Position numbers and translations under genes: made by a program. This document shows positions 1-8,220 of a stretch of 64,000 nt of DNA, one piece after another. The notes beneath the pieces are model-generated. The model worked only from the letters and a program-made list of their open reading frames with translations. It was not told where the DNA came from and did no database searches. The DNA is taken from assembly GCA_035534295.1 (NCBI GenBank), contig DATLSE010000022.1, positions 1 through 64,000 of the forward strand, given 5' to 3'. Numbering within the stretch: the stretch's first letter is position 1; every line of letters begins with the position of its first letter. Source of the stretch: DATKQJ01 sp035534295. Lineage in GTDB: Bacteria; Chloroflexota; Dormibacteria; Dormibacterales; Dormibacteraceae.

Positions 1-148
1 TTGACAAGCGTGACCGGCGAACAGCACCCTTGGCATGCCGTACCGGCGGCGCCCGGGACGCGGACTTCGATTGTCGAACCGCCTTGGGGACTTCGGCGCG
101 GGTCAGCATCCGCGCCGACCAGGGGGCGATATTCGACCACATAAGGGG

Positions 149-1399
149 ATGGATAACTTGGCGGAAGAGGAAGGCGACGCTCGATCACGATTACAGCGCG
201 ACGGGCAGCAATGGTTCTTCGACTGGATGATCCAGGAGCAGGGCAAGGTCTTTCACTATCAGACCGACGGCCGGGGGCGCCTCCCGCGCAGCGTTCGCCG
301 TCACGCCATGATCAGCAAGCACGTCGGCCAGGTTGCCCGGCGGCTGCAGCGCCTGGCCGAGGAGGAGGAGGCTGCCGGCCACCGGTACACCGCGCTGAAT
401 CGGTATTTCGAGGCCGCCACCCAGTACGGACAGGCTCAGCACACGATCTTTGAGAACACGCCGGAGAAGGTTTACCTGCACGGGTCGTCGATTCGGTGTT
501 ACGACAAGGTCAGAGAGCTGGCGCCGTACCGGATCGAGCATGTCGACGTGCCCTGGATGGGATCCACGGTGTCGGGCAACCTTCACCTGCTGCCCTCCTC
601 AGAGCCCGCTCCCCTGGTCTTCTTCATCCCAGGCTGTGACCAGACCAAGGAGATGTATCCCAGCCCCCTGCTAAACCAGGCTCACCAGCGGGGAATGCAC
701 ATCTTCTCCTTCGACGGGCCGGGCCAGGGTGAGAGCAATCTCCGCGGCCTCAAGCTCACGGTCGACAACTACGAGCAGGCGGCCTCGGCGGTGATCGACC
801 AGCTGGCGAACCGCCCCGAGATCAACGCCGAGGCGATCGTGGTTTACGGAATCAGCTTCGGGTCGTACTGGGCGCTCCGCGTCGCCATGCACGACCAGCG
901 TATCAAGGCCGTCGCCGCGCCTTGGGCCTCGTACTGCGAGAAATACCACCTATTCGACGAGGAATCACCTCGCTACAAGCAGCTTTTCCGCTATCTCACC
1001 GGGATCTCGGAGGAGCCCGGACTCGATCGATTTGCGGCCGAATCGAGCCTCCGCGGCCGGCTCGGCTCGATCGCGTGCCCGGTCCTGATGGCGACCGGCG
1101 AGTACGATCCCCGCAGTCCCCTTGACGAGGTTTATGAGCTCTTCGACGAGCTCACCAGCCCATCCGAGCTCTGGGTCTTCGCCGACCAGTTTCATCAGGT
1201 ATCGACCACTAGGCCGGGCGCCGAGAATGGCCCCCTGGCCTACCTTGACACCCACGAGCTGGCCTTGGACTGGCTCCAGGACAGGCTTGCGGGCCGGTCC
1301 CTCAGCTCCCCCGGCGAGGTCGTCTACGTCGAGGCCCAGCGCGGGGGACCGTACTCCAGTCAGCGTCGGCTGACACGGAACTGGTTTGACCCCGTCTAG
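149..1399 (+). CDS. alpha/beta hydrolase with helical cap (DUF1100 / pseudooxynicotine-hydrolase-like)
   Basis: Serine hydrolase of the alpha/beta fold, 416 residues from this start. The nucleophile elbow reads GISFGS (Ser236), the acid lies in GEYDPRSP (Asp320) and the catalytic His in DQFHQ (His349). The strand-turn FDGPGQGES and the roughly 150-residue helical region before the hydrolase core are typical of the FrsA/2,6-dihydroxypseudooxynicotine hydrolase group, which cleaves C-C or ester bonds; the substrate here is unknown. Start is uncertain: ATG 149 directly follows AAGGGG (143-148), while TTG 158 would sit 9 nt after that motif. An ATG at 35 would add an Arg-rich, poorly protein-like stretch with no RBS. 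The gene stands alone before an IS relic. Confidence 0.85.
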   Translation: MDNLAEEEGDARSRLQRDGQQWFFDWMIQEQGKVFHYQTDGRGRLPRSVRRHAMISKHVGQVARRLQRLAEEEEAAGHRYTALNRYFEAATQYGQAQHTIFENTPEKVYLHGSSIRCYDKVRELAPYRIEHVDVPWMGSTVSGNLHLLPSSEPAPLVFFIPGCDQTKEMYPSPLLNQAHQRGMHIFSFDGPGQGESNLRGLKLTVDNYEQAASAVIDQLANRPEINAEAIVVYGISFGSYWALRVAMHDQRIKAVAAPWASYCEKYHLFDEESPRYKQLFRYLTGISEEPGLDRFAAESSLRGRLGSIACPVLMATGEYDPRSPLDEVYELFDELTSPSELWVFADQFHQVSTTRPGAENGPLAYLDTHELALDWLQDRLAGRSLSSPGEVVYVEAQRGGPYSSQRRLTRNWFDPV

Positions 1400-1433
1400 A
1401 ACCTCTAGGGTCTTGTCAAGTTTCGGGCCCTCC

Positions 1434-1840
1434 CTCGGTGGAATCGAATGCCCGACCTGAGCGCCAGACTCCCCAGACCAATGCCAGGGCCTTGGACTTG
1501 CAGGGGCCGGGGCCGACCGCGTTCATCACGCTCTCGCCCAGCGCCCGTTTGCGAAGGCAGCGGGCGAGGTAGTGGGCGCGGATGATCGGGTTGTGCTAGA
1601 TCCGACCACGGCCATCCGGTAGGCCGCCGAGCGGAGATAGGCGCTGCCGGTCTGGGGCCATGTGGCAGCTGGTCTCGGGATTGACAGCCTTGGTCCCTAA
1701 GCTCTGCACGTTGGGATGGACGCCGGCATACGCGGTCAGCCGGTCGAAGTCGTCGAAGCGGTCAGATGTCGCGGATTTCGGCGATGAAGGCGGCCGCCAG
1801 GGCGGGGCCGACCCCGGGATGGTCCACATCCGAGTCGGCA
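1434..1840 (-). pseudogene. IS110-family transposase relic (C-terminal part, frameshifted)
   Basis: Reading the minus strand in more than one frame recovers the C-terminal half of an IS110/IS116/IS902 transposase. HPGVGPALAAAFIAEIRDI (about 1830-1775) is the helix-hairpin-helix motif; FDDFDRLTAYAGVHPNVQ follows in another frame. GSAYLRSAAYRMAVVGS then HNPIIRAHY precede KALALVWGVWRSG (about 1495-1455). At least one lost base in IPG-VGP and in-frame stops make it non-functional. The N-terminal DEDD catalytic half is not recognisable, so the copy is truncated as well as frameshifted. No terminal repeats were seen. Confidence 0.75.
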
Positions 1841-2033
1841 CATCTGCGGACGAACGATCCACCGGAGGGCGGCAGGGCGCCGGTGCCTCTACTGCTCCGA
1901 TGCCTGCCGCCAGCGGGCCTTCCGCCAGCGCGAGGAGGAACGCCTCTGGCGTGGCAGCGATCCGGTACCGGCCGACGTCGACGACGTCGCTACGATTCTC
2001 AACGCGGTCGTCAAGCCGCCGCCCAGGAGGTGA
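1839..2033 (+). pseudogene. 5'-truncated small zinc-finger protein
   Basis: An open stretch ending at TGA 2031-2033 encodes HICGRTIHRRAAGRRC (from 1839) followed by LYCSDACRQRAFRQREEER. This is the Cys-x2-Cys / Cys-x3-Cys pattern of the short bacterial zinc-finger proteins with a YCSxxCRQRAYR core. The remaining tail is acidic then Pro/Arg-rich. There is no start codon in frame, and the reading runs directly into the antisense IS110 relic near 1835, so the 5' end and the first Cys of the N-terminal knuckle appear lost. Function of the intact family is unknown. The rest of the gap to 2217 shows nothing else recognisable. Confidence 0.55.
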
Positions 2034-2217
2034 TGCCAGACACTGTCGCTGTCAACCCGCCCGATCTCCGCCCCAAAGGGCGCCGACCGGCTTCTAGGTC
2101 GAGGCGGACCCGGGGAAGGTTCGGCGGTCGCCGAACCGAACTAAACCTGCCCTGCAAGGACGCCTGGATGAGAGCGCGGCTCTTGGGGGTCGAGAGGACC
2201 TATTGCTCGCTGCGCCG

Positions 2218-3360
2218 TCAAATCTCCAGCCGTGCCCGAGCGACCAAACGGGGATCCAGATCAACGCCCAGTCCAGCCCCCGCCGGAGGCAGATAGGCGC
2301 CGTCGATAAGCTGGAGAGGTCCACGGACCAGGTCGTGCTCGATTGCGTGCGGCGAGATCCCGCCTCCCCACGCCAGGTTCGGGAGGGCGACGCCCAGATG
2401 GACGGCGGCGGCGGCGCAGACGCTGCTCTCGCCGGGCATCCCGGCCAGGTGTAGGGCCAGATGGGCGGCGTCCGCTACGGCGGCCAGGCGCCGCACTCCG
2501 CCGATGCCGCCCGCCTTGATGAGCTTGGGCACAAACCCTCCGGCGGCTCCCGCTCGGATGTACGCGAGCGCACCCTCGGCGCCGAAGACGCCCTCGTCCG
2601 GGGCGATTGGGGTTTGAGTGCCGGACGCCAGGTGGGCCATCCCGGCCAGGTCGTCGCGGTGCAGAGGCTGCTCTACAAACTGCAGGCGGTGATCCCGCGC
2701 CCCTGCCAAGAAGCGGGCGGCGTCGGCCAGGGCCCACGCCTGATTGGCGTCAGGGCGGATCTCGACGTCGTCTCCGACGATTCGGCGGACAGAATCGAGG
2801 CGCTCGAGATCGGCCGCCACCGAGAGCGAGCCGACTTTGAGTTTAATCGCGCGAAAGCCCATGGCCAGACCATGCTGGCACTCCTCGGCGACCTCCTCCG
2901 GGCTCGAGCCGACCACGTGCCAGGTCGCCGGGACCCCGTCTCGGACCCGGCCGCCGAGCAGCTGATGGAGTGGGATGCCCAGAGCCCGAGCGGCGGCGTC
3001 GTGGAGCGCGGTTTCGACCGCCGACTTGGCTGCTTGGTTGCCATACAGGACGCGGTCCATCGCGACCGCCGCTCCGGCCAGATCGAAGATGTCCCGTCCA
3101 ATGAGGGCTGGAGCGAGCGATCTCGAGATCGCTCGCATGGCTCCGGTCACGTTCTCGCCCGTAAAGTAGGGCGCGAGAACCGATTCCCCGAGGCCGGTGA
3201 TGCCTTCGGCCGTCTGTGCCTCCACGAGTACGCACTCGCGCTCTGGCACGGTTGCAATTGACATCTTGAGCGGACTGCGCAGCCGTAAGCGAATCGGGGT
3301 CAGCTTGAGTCCGACCAGTTCCAGGCGTCCGGCGGGGGCGGCCACGTCCATCCCGTTCAC
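2218..3360 (-). CDS. mandelate racemase / muconate-lactonizing enzyme family protein
   Basis: Enolase-superfamily enzyme of the MLE/dipeptide-epimerase subgroup, 380 residues, the usual length. The capping domain is followed by a barrel carrying the KxK pair AIKLKVG (Lys173, Lys175), metal ligands RPDANQAW (Asp204), FVEQPL (Glu230) and APDEGV (Asp255), and the opposite base in PKLIKAGGI (Lys279). Members abstract a proton alpha to a carboxylate, giving racemases, cycloisomerases or dehydratases; the substrate cannot be read from sequence. GTG start overlaps the upstream dehydrogenase stop as GTGA, so the two are translationally coupled; an ATG at 3351 is an alternative. Confidence 0.9.
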   Translation of the reverse strand: MNGMDVAAPAGRLELVGLKLTPIRLRLRSPLKMSIATVPERECVLVEAQTAEGITGLGESVLAPYFTGENVTGAMRAISRSLAPALIGRDIFDLAGAAVAMDRVLYGNQAAKSAVETALHDAAARALGIPLHQLLGGRVRDGVPATWHVVGSSPEEVAEECQHGLAMGFRAIKLKVGSLSVAADLERLDSVRRIVGDDVEIRPDANQAWALADAARFLAGARDHRLQFVEQPLHRDDLAGMAHLASGTQTPIAPDEGVFGAEGALAYIRAGAAGGFVPKLIKAGGIGGVRRLAAVADAAHLALHLAGMPGESSVCAAAAVHLGVALPNLAWGGGISPHAIEHDLVRGPLQLIDGAYLPPAGAGLGVDLDPRLVARARLEI

Positions 3361-4391
3361 ACCAGGACGATTCGGCCCAGAGGCGGATTATGGCGCAGCT
3401 CCTGCATCGCTTCCAGCACGTCGCCGAGAGGGTAGGTGCGAGCCACCACCGGGGTGATGCGCCCGCGCTCGACGAGATCGATGACGTCGGCGAGGTCCTG
3501 CTTGGCCGACGCCCGGCTGCCGTGAATCTCCCATTGTCCATAGACGAGCCGCGCGGTATCGACCTCGAGGGGCCGGTCGTAGCCGTAGCCGAGGACCAGG
3601 AGGCGACCACCCTGGGCCAGGCACTTGAACGAGGTGTCCAGGACGGGCGGGATGCTCGCCCCTCCCACGATCTCCACGACGACGTCGACCCCGCGGCCAT
3701 CGGTGAGGCTCCGAACGCGAGCCACGACGTCCTCGCCAGCTCCGTCGATCACGGCGTCGGCCCCGAGCTCGAGGGCCCGAGCGAGTTTTTCCGGGGCGAC
3801 GTCGACCGCGATCACGCGGCCCCCTAACTCTCTGCTCAGCTGGAGGGCGTGGATCCCGAGTCCGCCGACGCCAATCAGGAGTACGGTATCCCCGAGCTGG
3901 ATCCGGGCCCGGCTGCGGAGGCCGTGAAACGGCGTTGCCACCGATCCCGACAGGATCGAGACCGCCTCCAGCGGAACCGACGAGTCGACGCGGAGCACGT
4001 TTCGCGACGGGGCTTTAACCATCTCCGCGAAACCGCCCGCGATCTCAAAGCCGAGCCTGCGGACGTCGGGGCACCGGTTCTCGAACCCCAGGCGGCAGTG
4101 TTTGCAGGCCTGGCATCCGACGTAGATGTGAACGACCACGTGGTCCCCCGGGCTCAGGTGGCCGACCTCGGCTCCGACCTCGGCGACGACACCTGAGAGC
4201 TCGTGGCCCATGATCGCCGGCATGCTGACCGTCGCAACCTGGCCATCGAAGATCTTAAGATCGGTGCCGCACAGGCCGTTGGCCCGGACCTCCACCAAGA
4301 CCTCGTCGGGGCCAACCTGGGGGCGCTCCAGCGGCCGCCAGACGAAAGGGCCGCCCTTATTCTCGAGAACCAAGGCACGAAGTTCGCTCAC
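3357..4391 (-). CDS. zinc-dependent medium-chain alcohol dehydrogenase
   Basis: MDR-superfamily NAD(P)-dependent dehydrogenase, 344 residues. The catalytic zinc site uses GLCGTD (Cys41) and GHE (His63/Glu64). The structural zinc knuckle is GCQACKHC plus a later Cys (93, 96, 99, 107), and the Rossmann motif is GVGGLG near residue 175. It resembles the sorbitol/threonine/L-idonate dehydrogenase branch more than simple ethanol dehydrogenases. GTG start is preceded by AGGGGG about 6 nt upstream. It forms a two-gene unit with the downstream enolase-superfamily gene, suggesting oxidation or reduction of a hydroxyl on the same substrate; it is divergent from the ABC importer. Confidence 0.92.
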   Translation of the reverse strand: MSELRALVLENKGGPFVWRPLERPQVGPDEVLVEVRANGLCGTDLKIFDGQVATVSMPAIMGHELSGVVAEVGAEVGHLSPGDHVVVHIYVGCQACKHCRLGFENRCPDVRRLGFEIAGGFAEMVKAPSRNVLRVDSSVPLEAVSILSGSVATPFHGLRSRARIQLGDTVLLIGVGGLGIHALQLSRELGGRVIAVDVAPEKLARALELGADAVIDGAGEDVVARVRSLTDGRGVDVVVEIVGGASIPPVLDTSFKCLAQGGRLLVLGYGYDRPLEVDTARLVYGQWEIHGSRASAKQDLADVIDLVERGRITPVVARTYPLGDVLEAMQELRHNPPLGRIVLV

Positions 4392-4775
4392 CGCATTCCC
4401 CCTAACCCGGCGCGTGCTCGCGCTGGGTGCTCTGGTGCTGGACTCTGTACGTGCGGCTGACCTCGTTGCGAAGCGATCTTGCCCGGTCGGCCAGCGGACC
4501 CCGACACTGTAGCAGCGGTGCGGGAGCGGTGCGACTCAGGTGCTTCCCCTGGCCGCGTCGGCTCCCGATATGGATGGGTCGCACGATTCGACCTCTTGTC
4601 GACAACGGCCACTTACGCCTACACTCCTGCGATGCCGATAAATGAGCCTGTACCGATCCGTCTTCTCGCGTCTACCCGCGCCTTGCGGGCGACCTCGATC
4701 CCAGTGGCCATGGGCGAGTCCACGACCCGACCGGCGTCAGCCGGCGCGGGCCTAAGTCCGCGGAGTTAGCCCTAT
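4392..4775. other. divergent intergenic region
   Basis: About 384 bases between the alcohol dehydrogenase (minus) and livH-like gene (plus). No convincing gene is visible on either strand. It must carry the promoters of both catabolic units and any shared operator; one plus-strand promoter candidate is listed separately. Confidence 0.6.
4596..4625 (+). promoter_or_regulatory. candidate sigma-70-type promoter for the ABC importer operon
   Basis: TTGTCG (4596-4601) and TACACT (4620-4625) are separated by 18 bases. The -35 matches the consensus at four of six positions. Transcription would begin near 4632, leaving a leader of about 145 nt before the permease gene. Confidence 0.3.
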
Positions 4776-5666
4776 ATGATCAACACGATCCTTGAATCCG
4801 TCGGCTTCGGGATGGTGACCGCGTCGATCCTGGCCCTGGCGACCGTCGCCGTGGGACTGCAGTTCTCGGTCACCAACATTCCCAACTTCGCGGCCGGTGA
4901 CATCATGACGGCGGGGGCCTTCGCCGCCTATGCGGTCGGCTTCGTGATCAACAACGCCGTCATCCAGGCCCTCGCCGCGATTGTGGTGGGCGCGATCATC
5001 GCCTACCTCCTCAACAAGGGGCTACTACAGCCCTTCAAACGCGCGGGAGCGCGGAACATCATGTTGGTGATCATCACGCTTTCAGCGTCTCTGATCCTGC
5101 AGAACATCATGCTGGCCATCTTCGGCGGATCCGAGGTCTTCTATAAATTTCCCAACTCGGCGCCTCACCACTTCGGTCCCTTCCTTCTCACCACCAACTC
5201 TCTCCTGATCATGGGGACGGCGGTGGTGGCGATTGTGGGGGTGCATTCGATTCTTCACTACACCCGCTTAGGCAAGGCGCAGCGGGCCGTCTCGGACGAC
5301 GTGGATTTGGCCCGGGTCACCGGCATCGACTCGAACCGCATCATCGATCTGACCTGGCTTTGGTCAGGCGGGATGGCCGGCTTTGCCGGCTTCGTTCTCG
5401 CGCTCGAGGTCGGGGCCTTCACCAACACCCTGGGATTCACCTACCTTTTCATCATCTTCGCCGCCTCGGTTGTGGGTGGAATCGGCAACATCTACGGCGC
5501 GCTGTTGGGCTCATTGCTCATCGGCCTCGGAATGGAGGTCAGTGCGATCTGGGTTTCGGGGGACTACAAGCAGACCTTCGCCCTGGTGGTGCTGATCGTG
5601 ACGCTTCTCTTCCGGCCCAGCGGCATATTCCCCTCCCGGATCCGCAACGTGGTGCAGGCGGTATGA
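4776..5666 (+). CDS. livH: branched-chain amino acid-type ABC transporter permease, LivH family
   Basis: Inner-membrane permease of the high-affinity hydrophobic amino acid transporter family, 296 residues with about eight hydrophobic helices. The family signature region is AASVVGGIGNIYGALLGSLL near residues 229-248. LivH pairs with LivM to form the channel driven by the two ATPases that follow. The five-gene importer sits in a catabolic setting, so the ligand may be a non-amino-acid carboxylate or amide; Liv-type systems also carry urea, amides and aromatic acids. Its stop overlaps the livM start as ATGA. Confidence 0.93.
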   Translation: MINTILESVGFGMVTASILALATVAVGLQFSVTNIPNFAAGDIMTAGAFAAYAVGFVINNAVIQALAAIVVGAIIAYLLNKGLLQPFKRAGARNIMLVIITLSASLILQNIMLAIFGGSEVFYKFPNSAPHHFGPFLLTTNSLLIMGTAVVAIVGVHSILHYTRLGKAQRAVSDDVDLARVTGIDSNRIIDLTWLWSGGMAGFAGFVLALEVGAFTNTLGFTYLFIIFAASVVGGIGNIYGALLGSLLIGLGMEVSAIWVSGDYKQTFALVVLIVTLLFRPSGIFPSRIRNVVQAV

Positions 5667-6646
5667 GCACCTACCTCGAAAGCCTGATCGTGCTCGCGGC
5701 GATCCTCTCGCTGCTAACCCTCGGCCTCAACGTGCGCTGGGGATGGGCGGGCGAGTTCGACCTCGCCTACTACGCGACCGTGGCCATGGGCGCCTACTTC
5801 GGTTCGGTCGTGATCCTGCCCAAGTACTCCGGTCCCGCCCATCTGGGCTACATCCTCGGTCTCAATCAGCCGTTCCTGGTGGCCATGGTGGCGGCCGGAA
5901 TCCTGGGCGGTGTGGCCTCGCTAATTATCGGATTCTTCGCCCTCCGCAACCTGCGGGGTGACTACCTGTCGATCGCGACGGTCGCCTTCGCCATCGTCAG
6001 CTGGCAGGTGCTGGCTCAGGACCCGAACCTCTTCGACGGCTTTAACGGGGTCTATGGAATGCCGCAGCCCTTTGAGAGCGTGCTCAAGCTGGGTCCTGAC
6101 GCCTATGCCCTCTTCTTCTTCGTGATGTGCGTGGTGCTCTTCCTGATCACCTACGTGATACTGGAGATGCTCTATCGGAGCCCCTTCGGGCGCACTCTGC
6201 GCGCGATCCGTGAGGACGAGTACGCTGCCGCCGCTTTCGGGCGCAACGTATTCGTCAACAAGCTCAAGGCCTACGTGATCGGTGGCGTCGTGGCGGGCGT
6301 CGGCGGCTGCCTCTTCGCGGTATATCTGGCGGACTGGAACCCCTACGTCTGGGCCCCGATCGAGACCTTCCTCATTTACGGCGCCATCTTCATCGGCGGC
6401 CAGGCGAACCAGCGCGGGATCACCCTCGGGGCGATCATCCTGTTGGTCACCATCCCTGAGGTAACCCGATTCATGCCTAACATCCCCGGGCACGCCGACC
6501 TGTTCCCGGCGCTGCGCGACATCCTCAGCGCGATCTTGGTGATCCTGGTGCTGCGCTTCCGCCCCCAGGGCCTCATCCCCGAGGTGCATCCTCGGGACCC
6601 CGGCGACGGCCAAGCCGCGGTGGCGGGGAGCGTGGCCAATGTCTGA
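5663..6646 (+). CDS. livM: branched-chain amino acid-type ABC transporter permease, LivM family
   Basis: Second permease subunit, 327 residues from the ATG that overlaps the livH stop (ATGA, 5663-5666). Polytopic, with the conserved loop SPFGRTLRAIREDEYAA that contacts the ATPases. The C-terminus ends in an RFRPQGLIPE segment typical of LivM. It overlaps livG by 8 nt. An in-frame open region upstream lies inside livH and lacks membrane-protein character, so the later start is preferred. Confidence 0.93.
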   Translation: MSTYLESLIVLAAILSLLTLGLNVRWGWAGEFDLAYYATVAMGAYFGSVVILPKYSGPAHLGYILGLNQPFLVAMVAAGILGGVASLIIGFFALRNLRGDYLSIATVAFAIVSWQVLAQDPNLFDGFNGVYGMPQPFESVLKLGPDAYALFFFVMCVVLFLITYVILEMLYRSPFGRTLRAIREDEYAAAAFGRNVFVNKLKAYVIGGVVAGVGGCLFAVYLADWNPYVWAPIETFLIYGAIFIGGQANQRGITLGAIILLVTIPEVTRFMPNIPGHADLFPALRDILSAILVILVLRFRPQGLIPEVHPRDPGDGQAAVAGSVANV

Positions 6647-7424
6647 GCAGGCGCGCGTCATCCTGGAGGTGAAGGGGGTGACCAAGCACTTCGGCGGAGT
6701 ACGGGCGGTCACCGACCTCAGCTTCGACATCCGAGAGCACGAAGTCGTAGGCCTGATCGGGCCCAACGGGGCCGGCAAGAGCACCGCTGTCAACGTGATC
6801 AGCGGGTTCAGCGCTCCGGACGCCGGCGTGATCCGCTTCGACGGCACCGAGATCCAGGGCTGGCCGGCCCACAATGTGGCCGCGCGCGGTCTGGTCCGGA
6901 CCTTCCAGAGCGCCCGGGAATGGGCCCGCCTGACGGTGATGGACAACATGCTCATCGCCGCCAACCAGGAAGGACGGGACACCGTCTGGAAGGCGCTCTT
7001 CGCCCGCCGGGCGCTGAAGGCCGCCGAGGAGCGGGATCGCGTTCGAGCTCGCGACTTGCTCCGCCAGTTCGATCTCTACGCGCTCCGCGACGAATACGCG
7101 GGAAACCTGAGCGGAGGCCAGAAGCGTCTGCTGGAGTTCGCTCGCGTGGCTATGATGGCCCCCCGCATGGTGCTCTGGGACGAGCCCCTCGCGGGCGTCA
7201 ACCCCAGGCTCCAGGGCAACATCCTGAACGCAATCAAATCGCTCAACCAGTCCGGCATAACGATGATGCTGATTGAGCACAACCTGCCCTTCGTCGAGTC
7301 TGCCTGCGACCGCAACGTGGTCATGGCGGAGGGAACCAATATCGCCGTGGGATTGATGCCTGAACTGCGCCAGAATCGCGCGGTCATCGATGCCTATCTC
7401 GGGGAGGTGGCCGCGAATGTCTGA
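6639..7424 (+). CDS. livG: ABC transporter ATP-binding protein, LivG family
   Basis: Cytoplasmic ATPase, 261 residues. Walker A is GPNGAGKST, the signature is LSGGQKRLLEFAR, and Walker B is MVLWDEPLAGVNP, where the Asn-Pro after Gly-Val is characteristic of LivG-type subunits. The H-loop is in LIEHN. It works with LivF on the LivHM channel. The first bases lie inside livM (8 nt overlap) and the last inside livF, indicating translational coupling throughout the operon. Confidence 0.95.
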   Translation: MSEQARVILEVKGVTKHFGGVRAVTDLSFDIREHEVVGLIGPNGAGKSTAVNVISGFSAPDAGVIRFDGTEIQGWPAHNVAARGLVRTFQSAREWARLTVMDNMLIAANQEGRDTVWKALFARRALKAAEERDRVRARDLLRQFDLYALRDEYAGNLSGGQKRLLEFARVAMMAPRMVLWDEPLAGVNPRLQGNILNAIKSLNQSGITMMLIEHNLPFVESACDRNVVMAEGTNIAVGLMPELRQNRAVIDAYLGEVAANV

Positions 7425-8136
7425 GTCTGGCGAGGTTCTCGTTGCCGAGGGCGTGACCGCCGGGTACGGCGGACCGCCGATCATCGAGGACGTTCGATTC
7501 ACCGCCCACGCCGGTAAGCTGACCGCGATCGTGGGTCCCAACGGAGCCGGTAAGTCGACCTTCATGAAGGTGGTCGCCGGGCTCATCCGCCCAAGCCGGG
7601 GCAAGGTGACGCTAAAGGGCGAGGATGTCACCGGCGTCCCCGCCCAGCTGCTCGTTCGCAAGGGCGTCTCGTACGTTCCCCAGGTCGCCAACGTGTTTCC
7701 GTCGCTGACCGTGATGGAAAACCTGGAGATGGGCGGTTACGCCTTGCGCAGCGGCGTCAAGGAGCGGGCCGAGGAACTGTGCGAGATGTTCCCCGATCTT
7801 CGGCTGGCGCTGCGCCGCCCCGCTCGGACCCTGAGCGGGGGACAGCGGACCATGCTCGCGATTGCTCGCGGTCTCATGCTGAGCCCGTCGGCGCTTCTGC
7901 TTGACGAGCCCACGGCAGGTCTGGCTCCGCGATTTGTCGACGCGGTGTGGGATCAGGTGCTGAAGGTGCGCGACATGGGGGTGGCGGTGGTGATAGTCGA
8001 GCAGAACACCCGCCGCACACTGAGTTACGCGGACTGGGCGCACGTTTTGGCACTGGGCCGCAACCGGCTCGAGGGCACGGGAGCGGATCTGCTCAACGAC
8101 GAGGAGGTGGTCAATCTCTACATCGGCAAGGCGTAA
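7417..8136 (+). CDS. livF: ABC transporter ATP-binding protein, LivF family
   Basis: Second ATPase of the importer, 239 residues. Walker A is GPNGAGKST, the signature is LSGGQRTMLAIARGLM, and Walker B is ALLLDEPTAGLAP, the Gly-Leu-Ala-Pro ending being the usual LivF form. ATG 7417 is chosen because it is preceded by GGGGAGG (7401-7407) and gives the normal LivF N-terminus; it overlaps livG by 8 nt. An ATG at 7390 would add nine residues lying within livG. Confidence 0.95.
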   Translation: MSESGEVLVAEGVTAGYGGPPIIEDVRFTAHAGKLTAIVGPNGAGKSTFMKVVAGLIRPSRGKVTLKGEDVTGVPAQLLVRKGVSYVPQVANVFPSLTVMENLEMGGYALRSGVKERAEELCEMFPDLRLALRRPARTLSGGQRTMLAIARGLMLSPSALLLDEPTAGLAPRFVDAVWDQVLKVRDMGVAVVIVEQNTRRTLSYADWAHVLALGRNRLEGTGADLLNDEEVVNLYIGKA

Positions 8137-8138
8137 GG

Positions 8139-8159
8139 GGCCTGGGACGCACCCAGGCC
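8139..8159 (+). terminator. intercistronic stem-loop after livF
   Basis: GGCCTGGG (8139-8146) and CCCAGGCC (8152-8159) form a perfect 8-bp stem with a 5-nt loop. No T-run follows, so it may act as an mRNA-processing or 3'-protecting hairpin between the transporter core genes and the binding-protein gene rather than as a strict terminator. Confidence 0.45.
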
Positions 8160-8220
8160 AACCCTGGATCGGCTCCGGAGGGCCGCCAGAGGCAATTGAA
8201 GGGAGGTTACAGACGGAACA

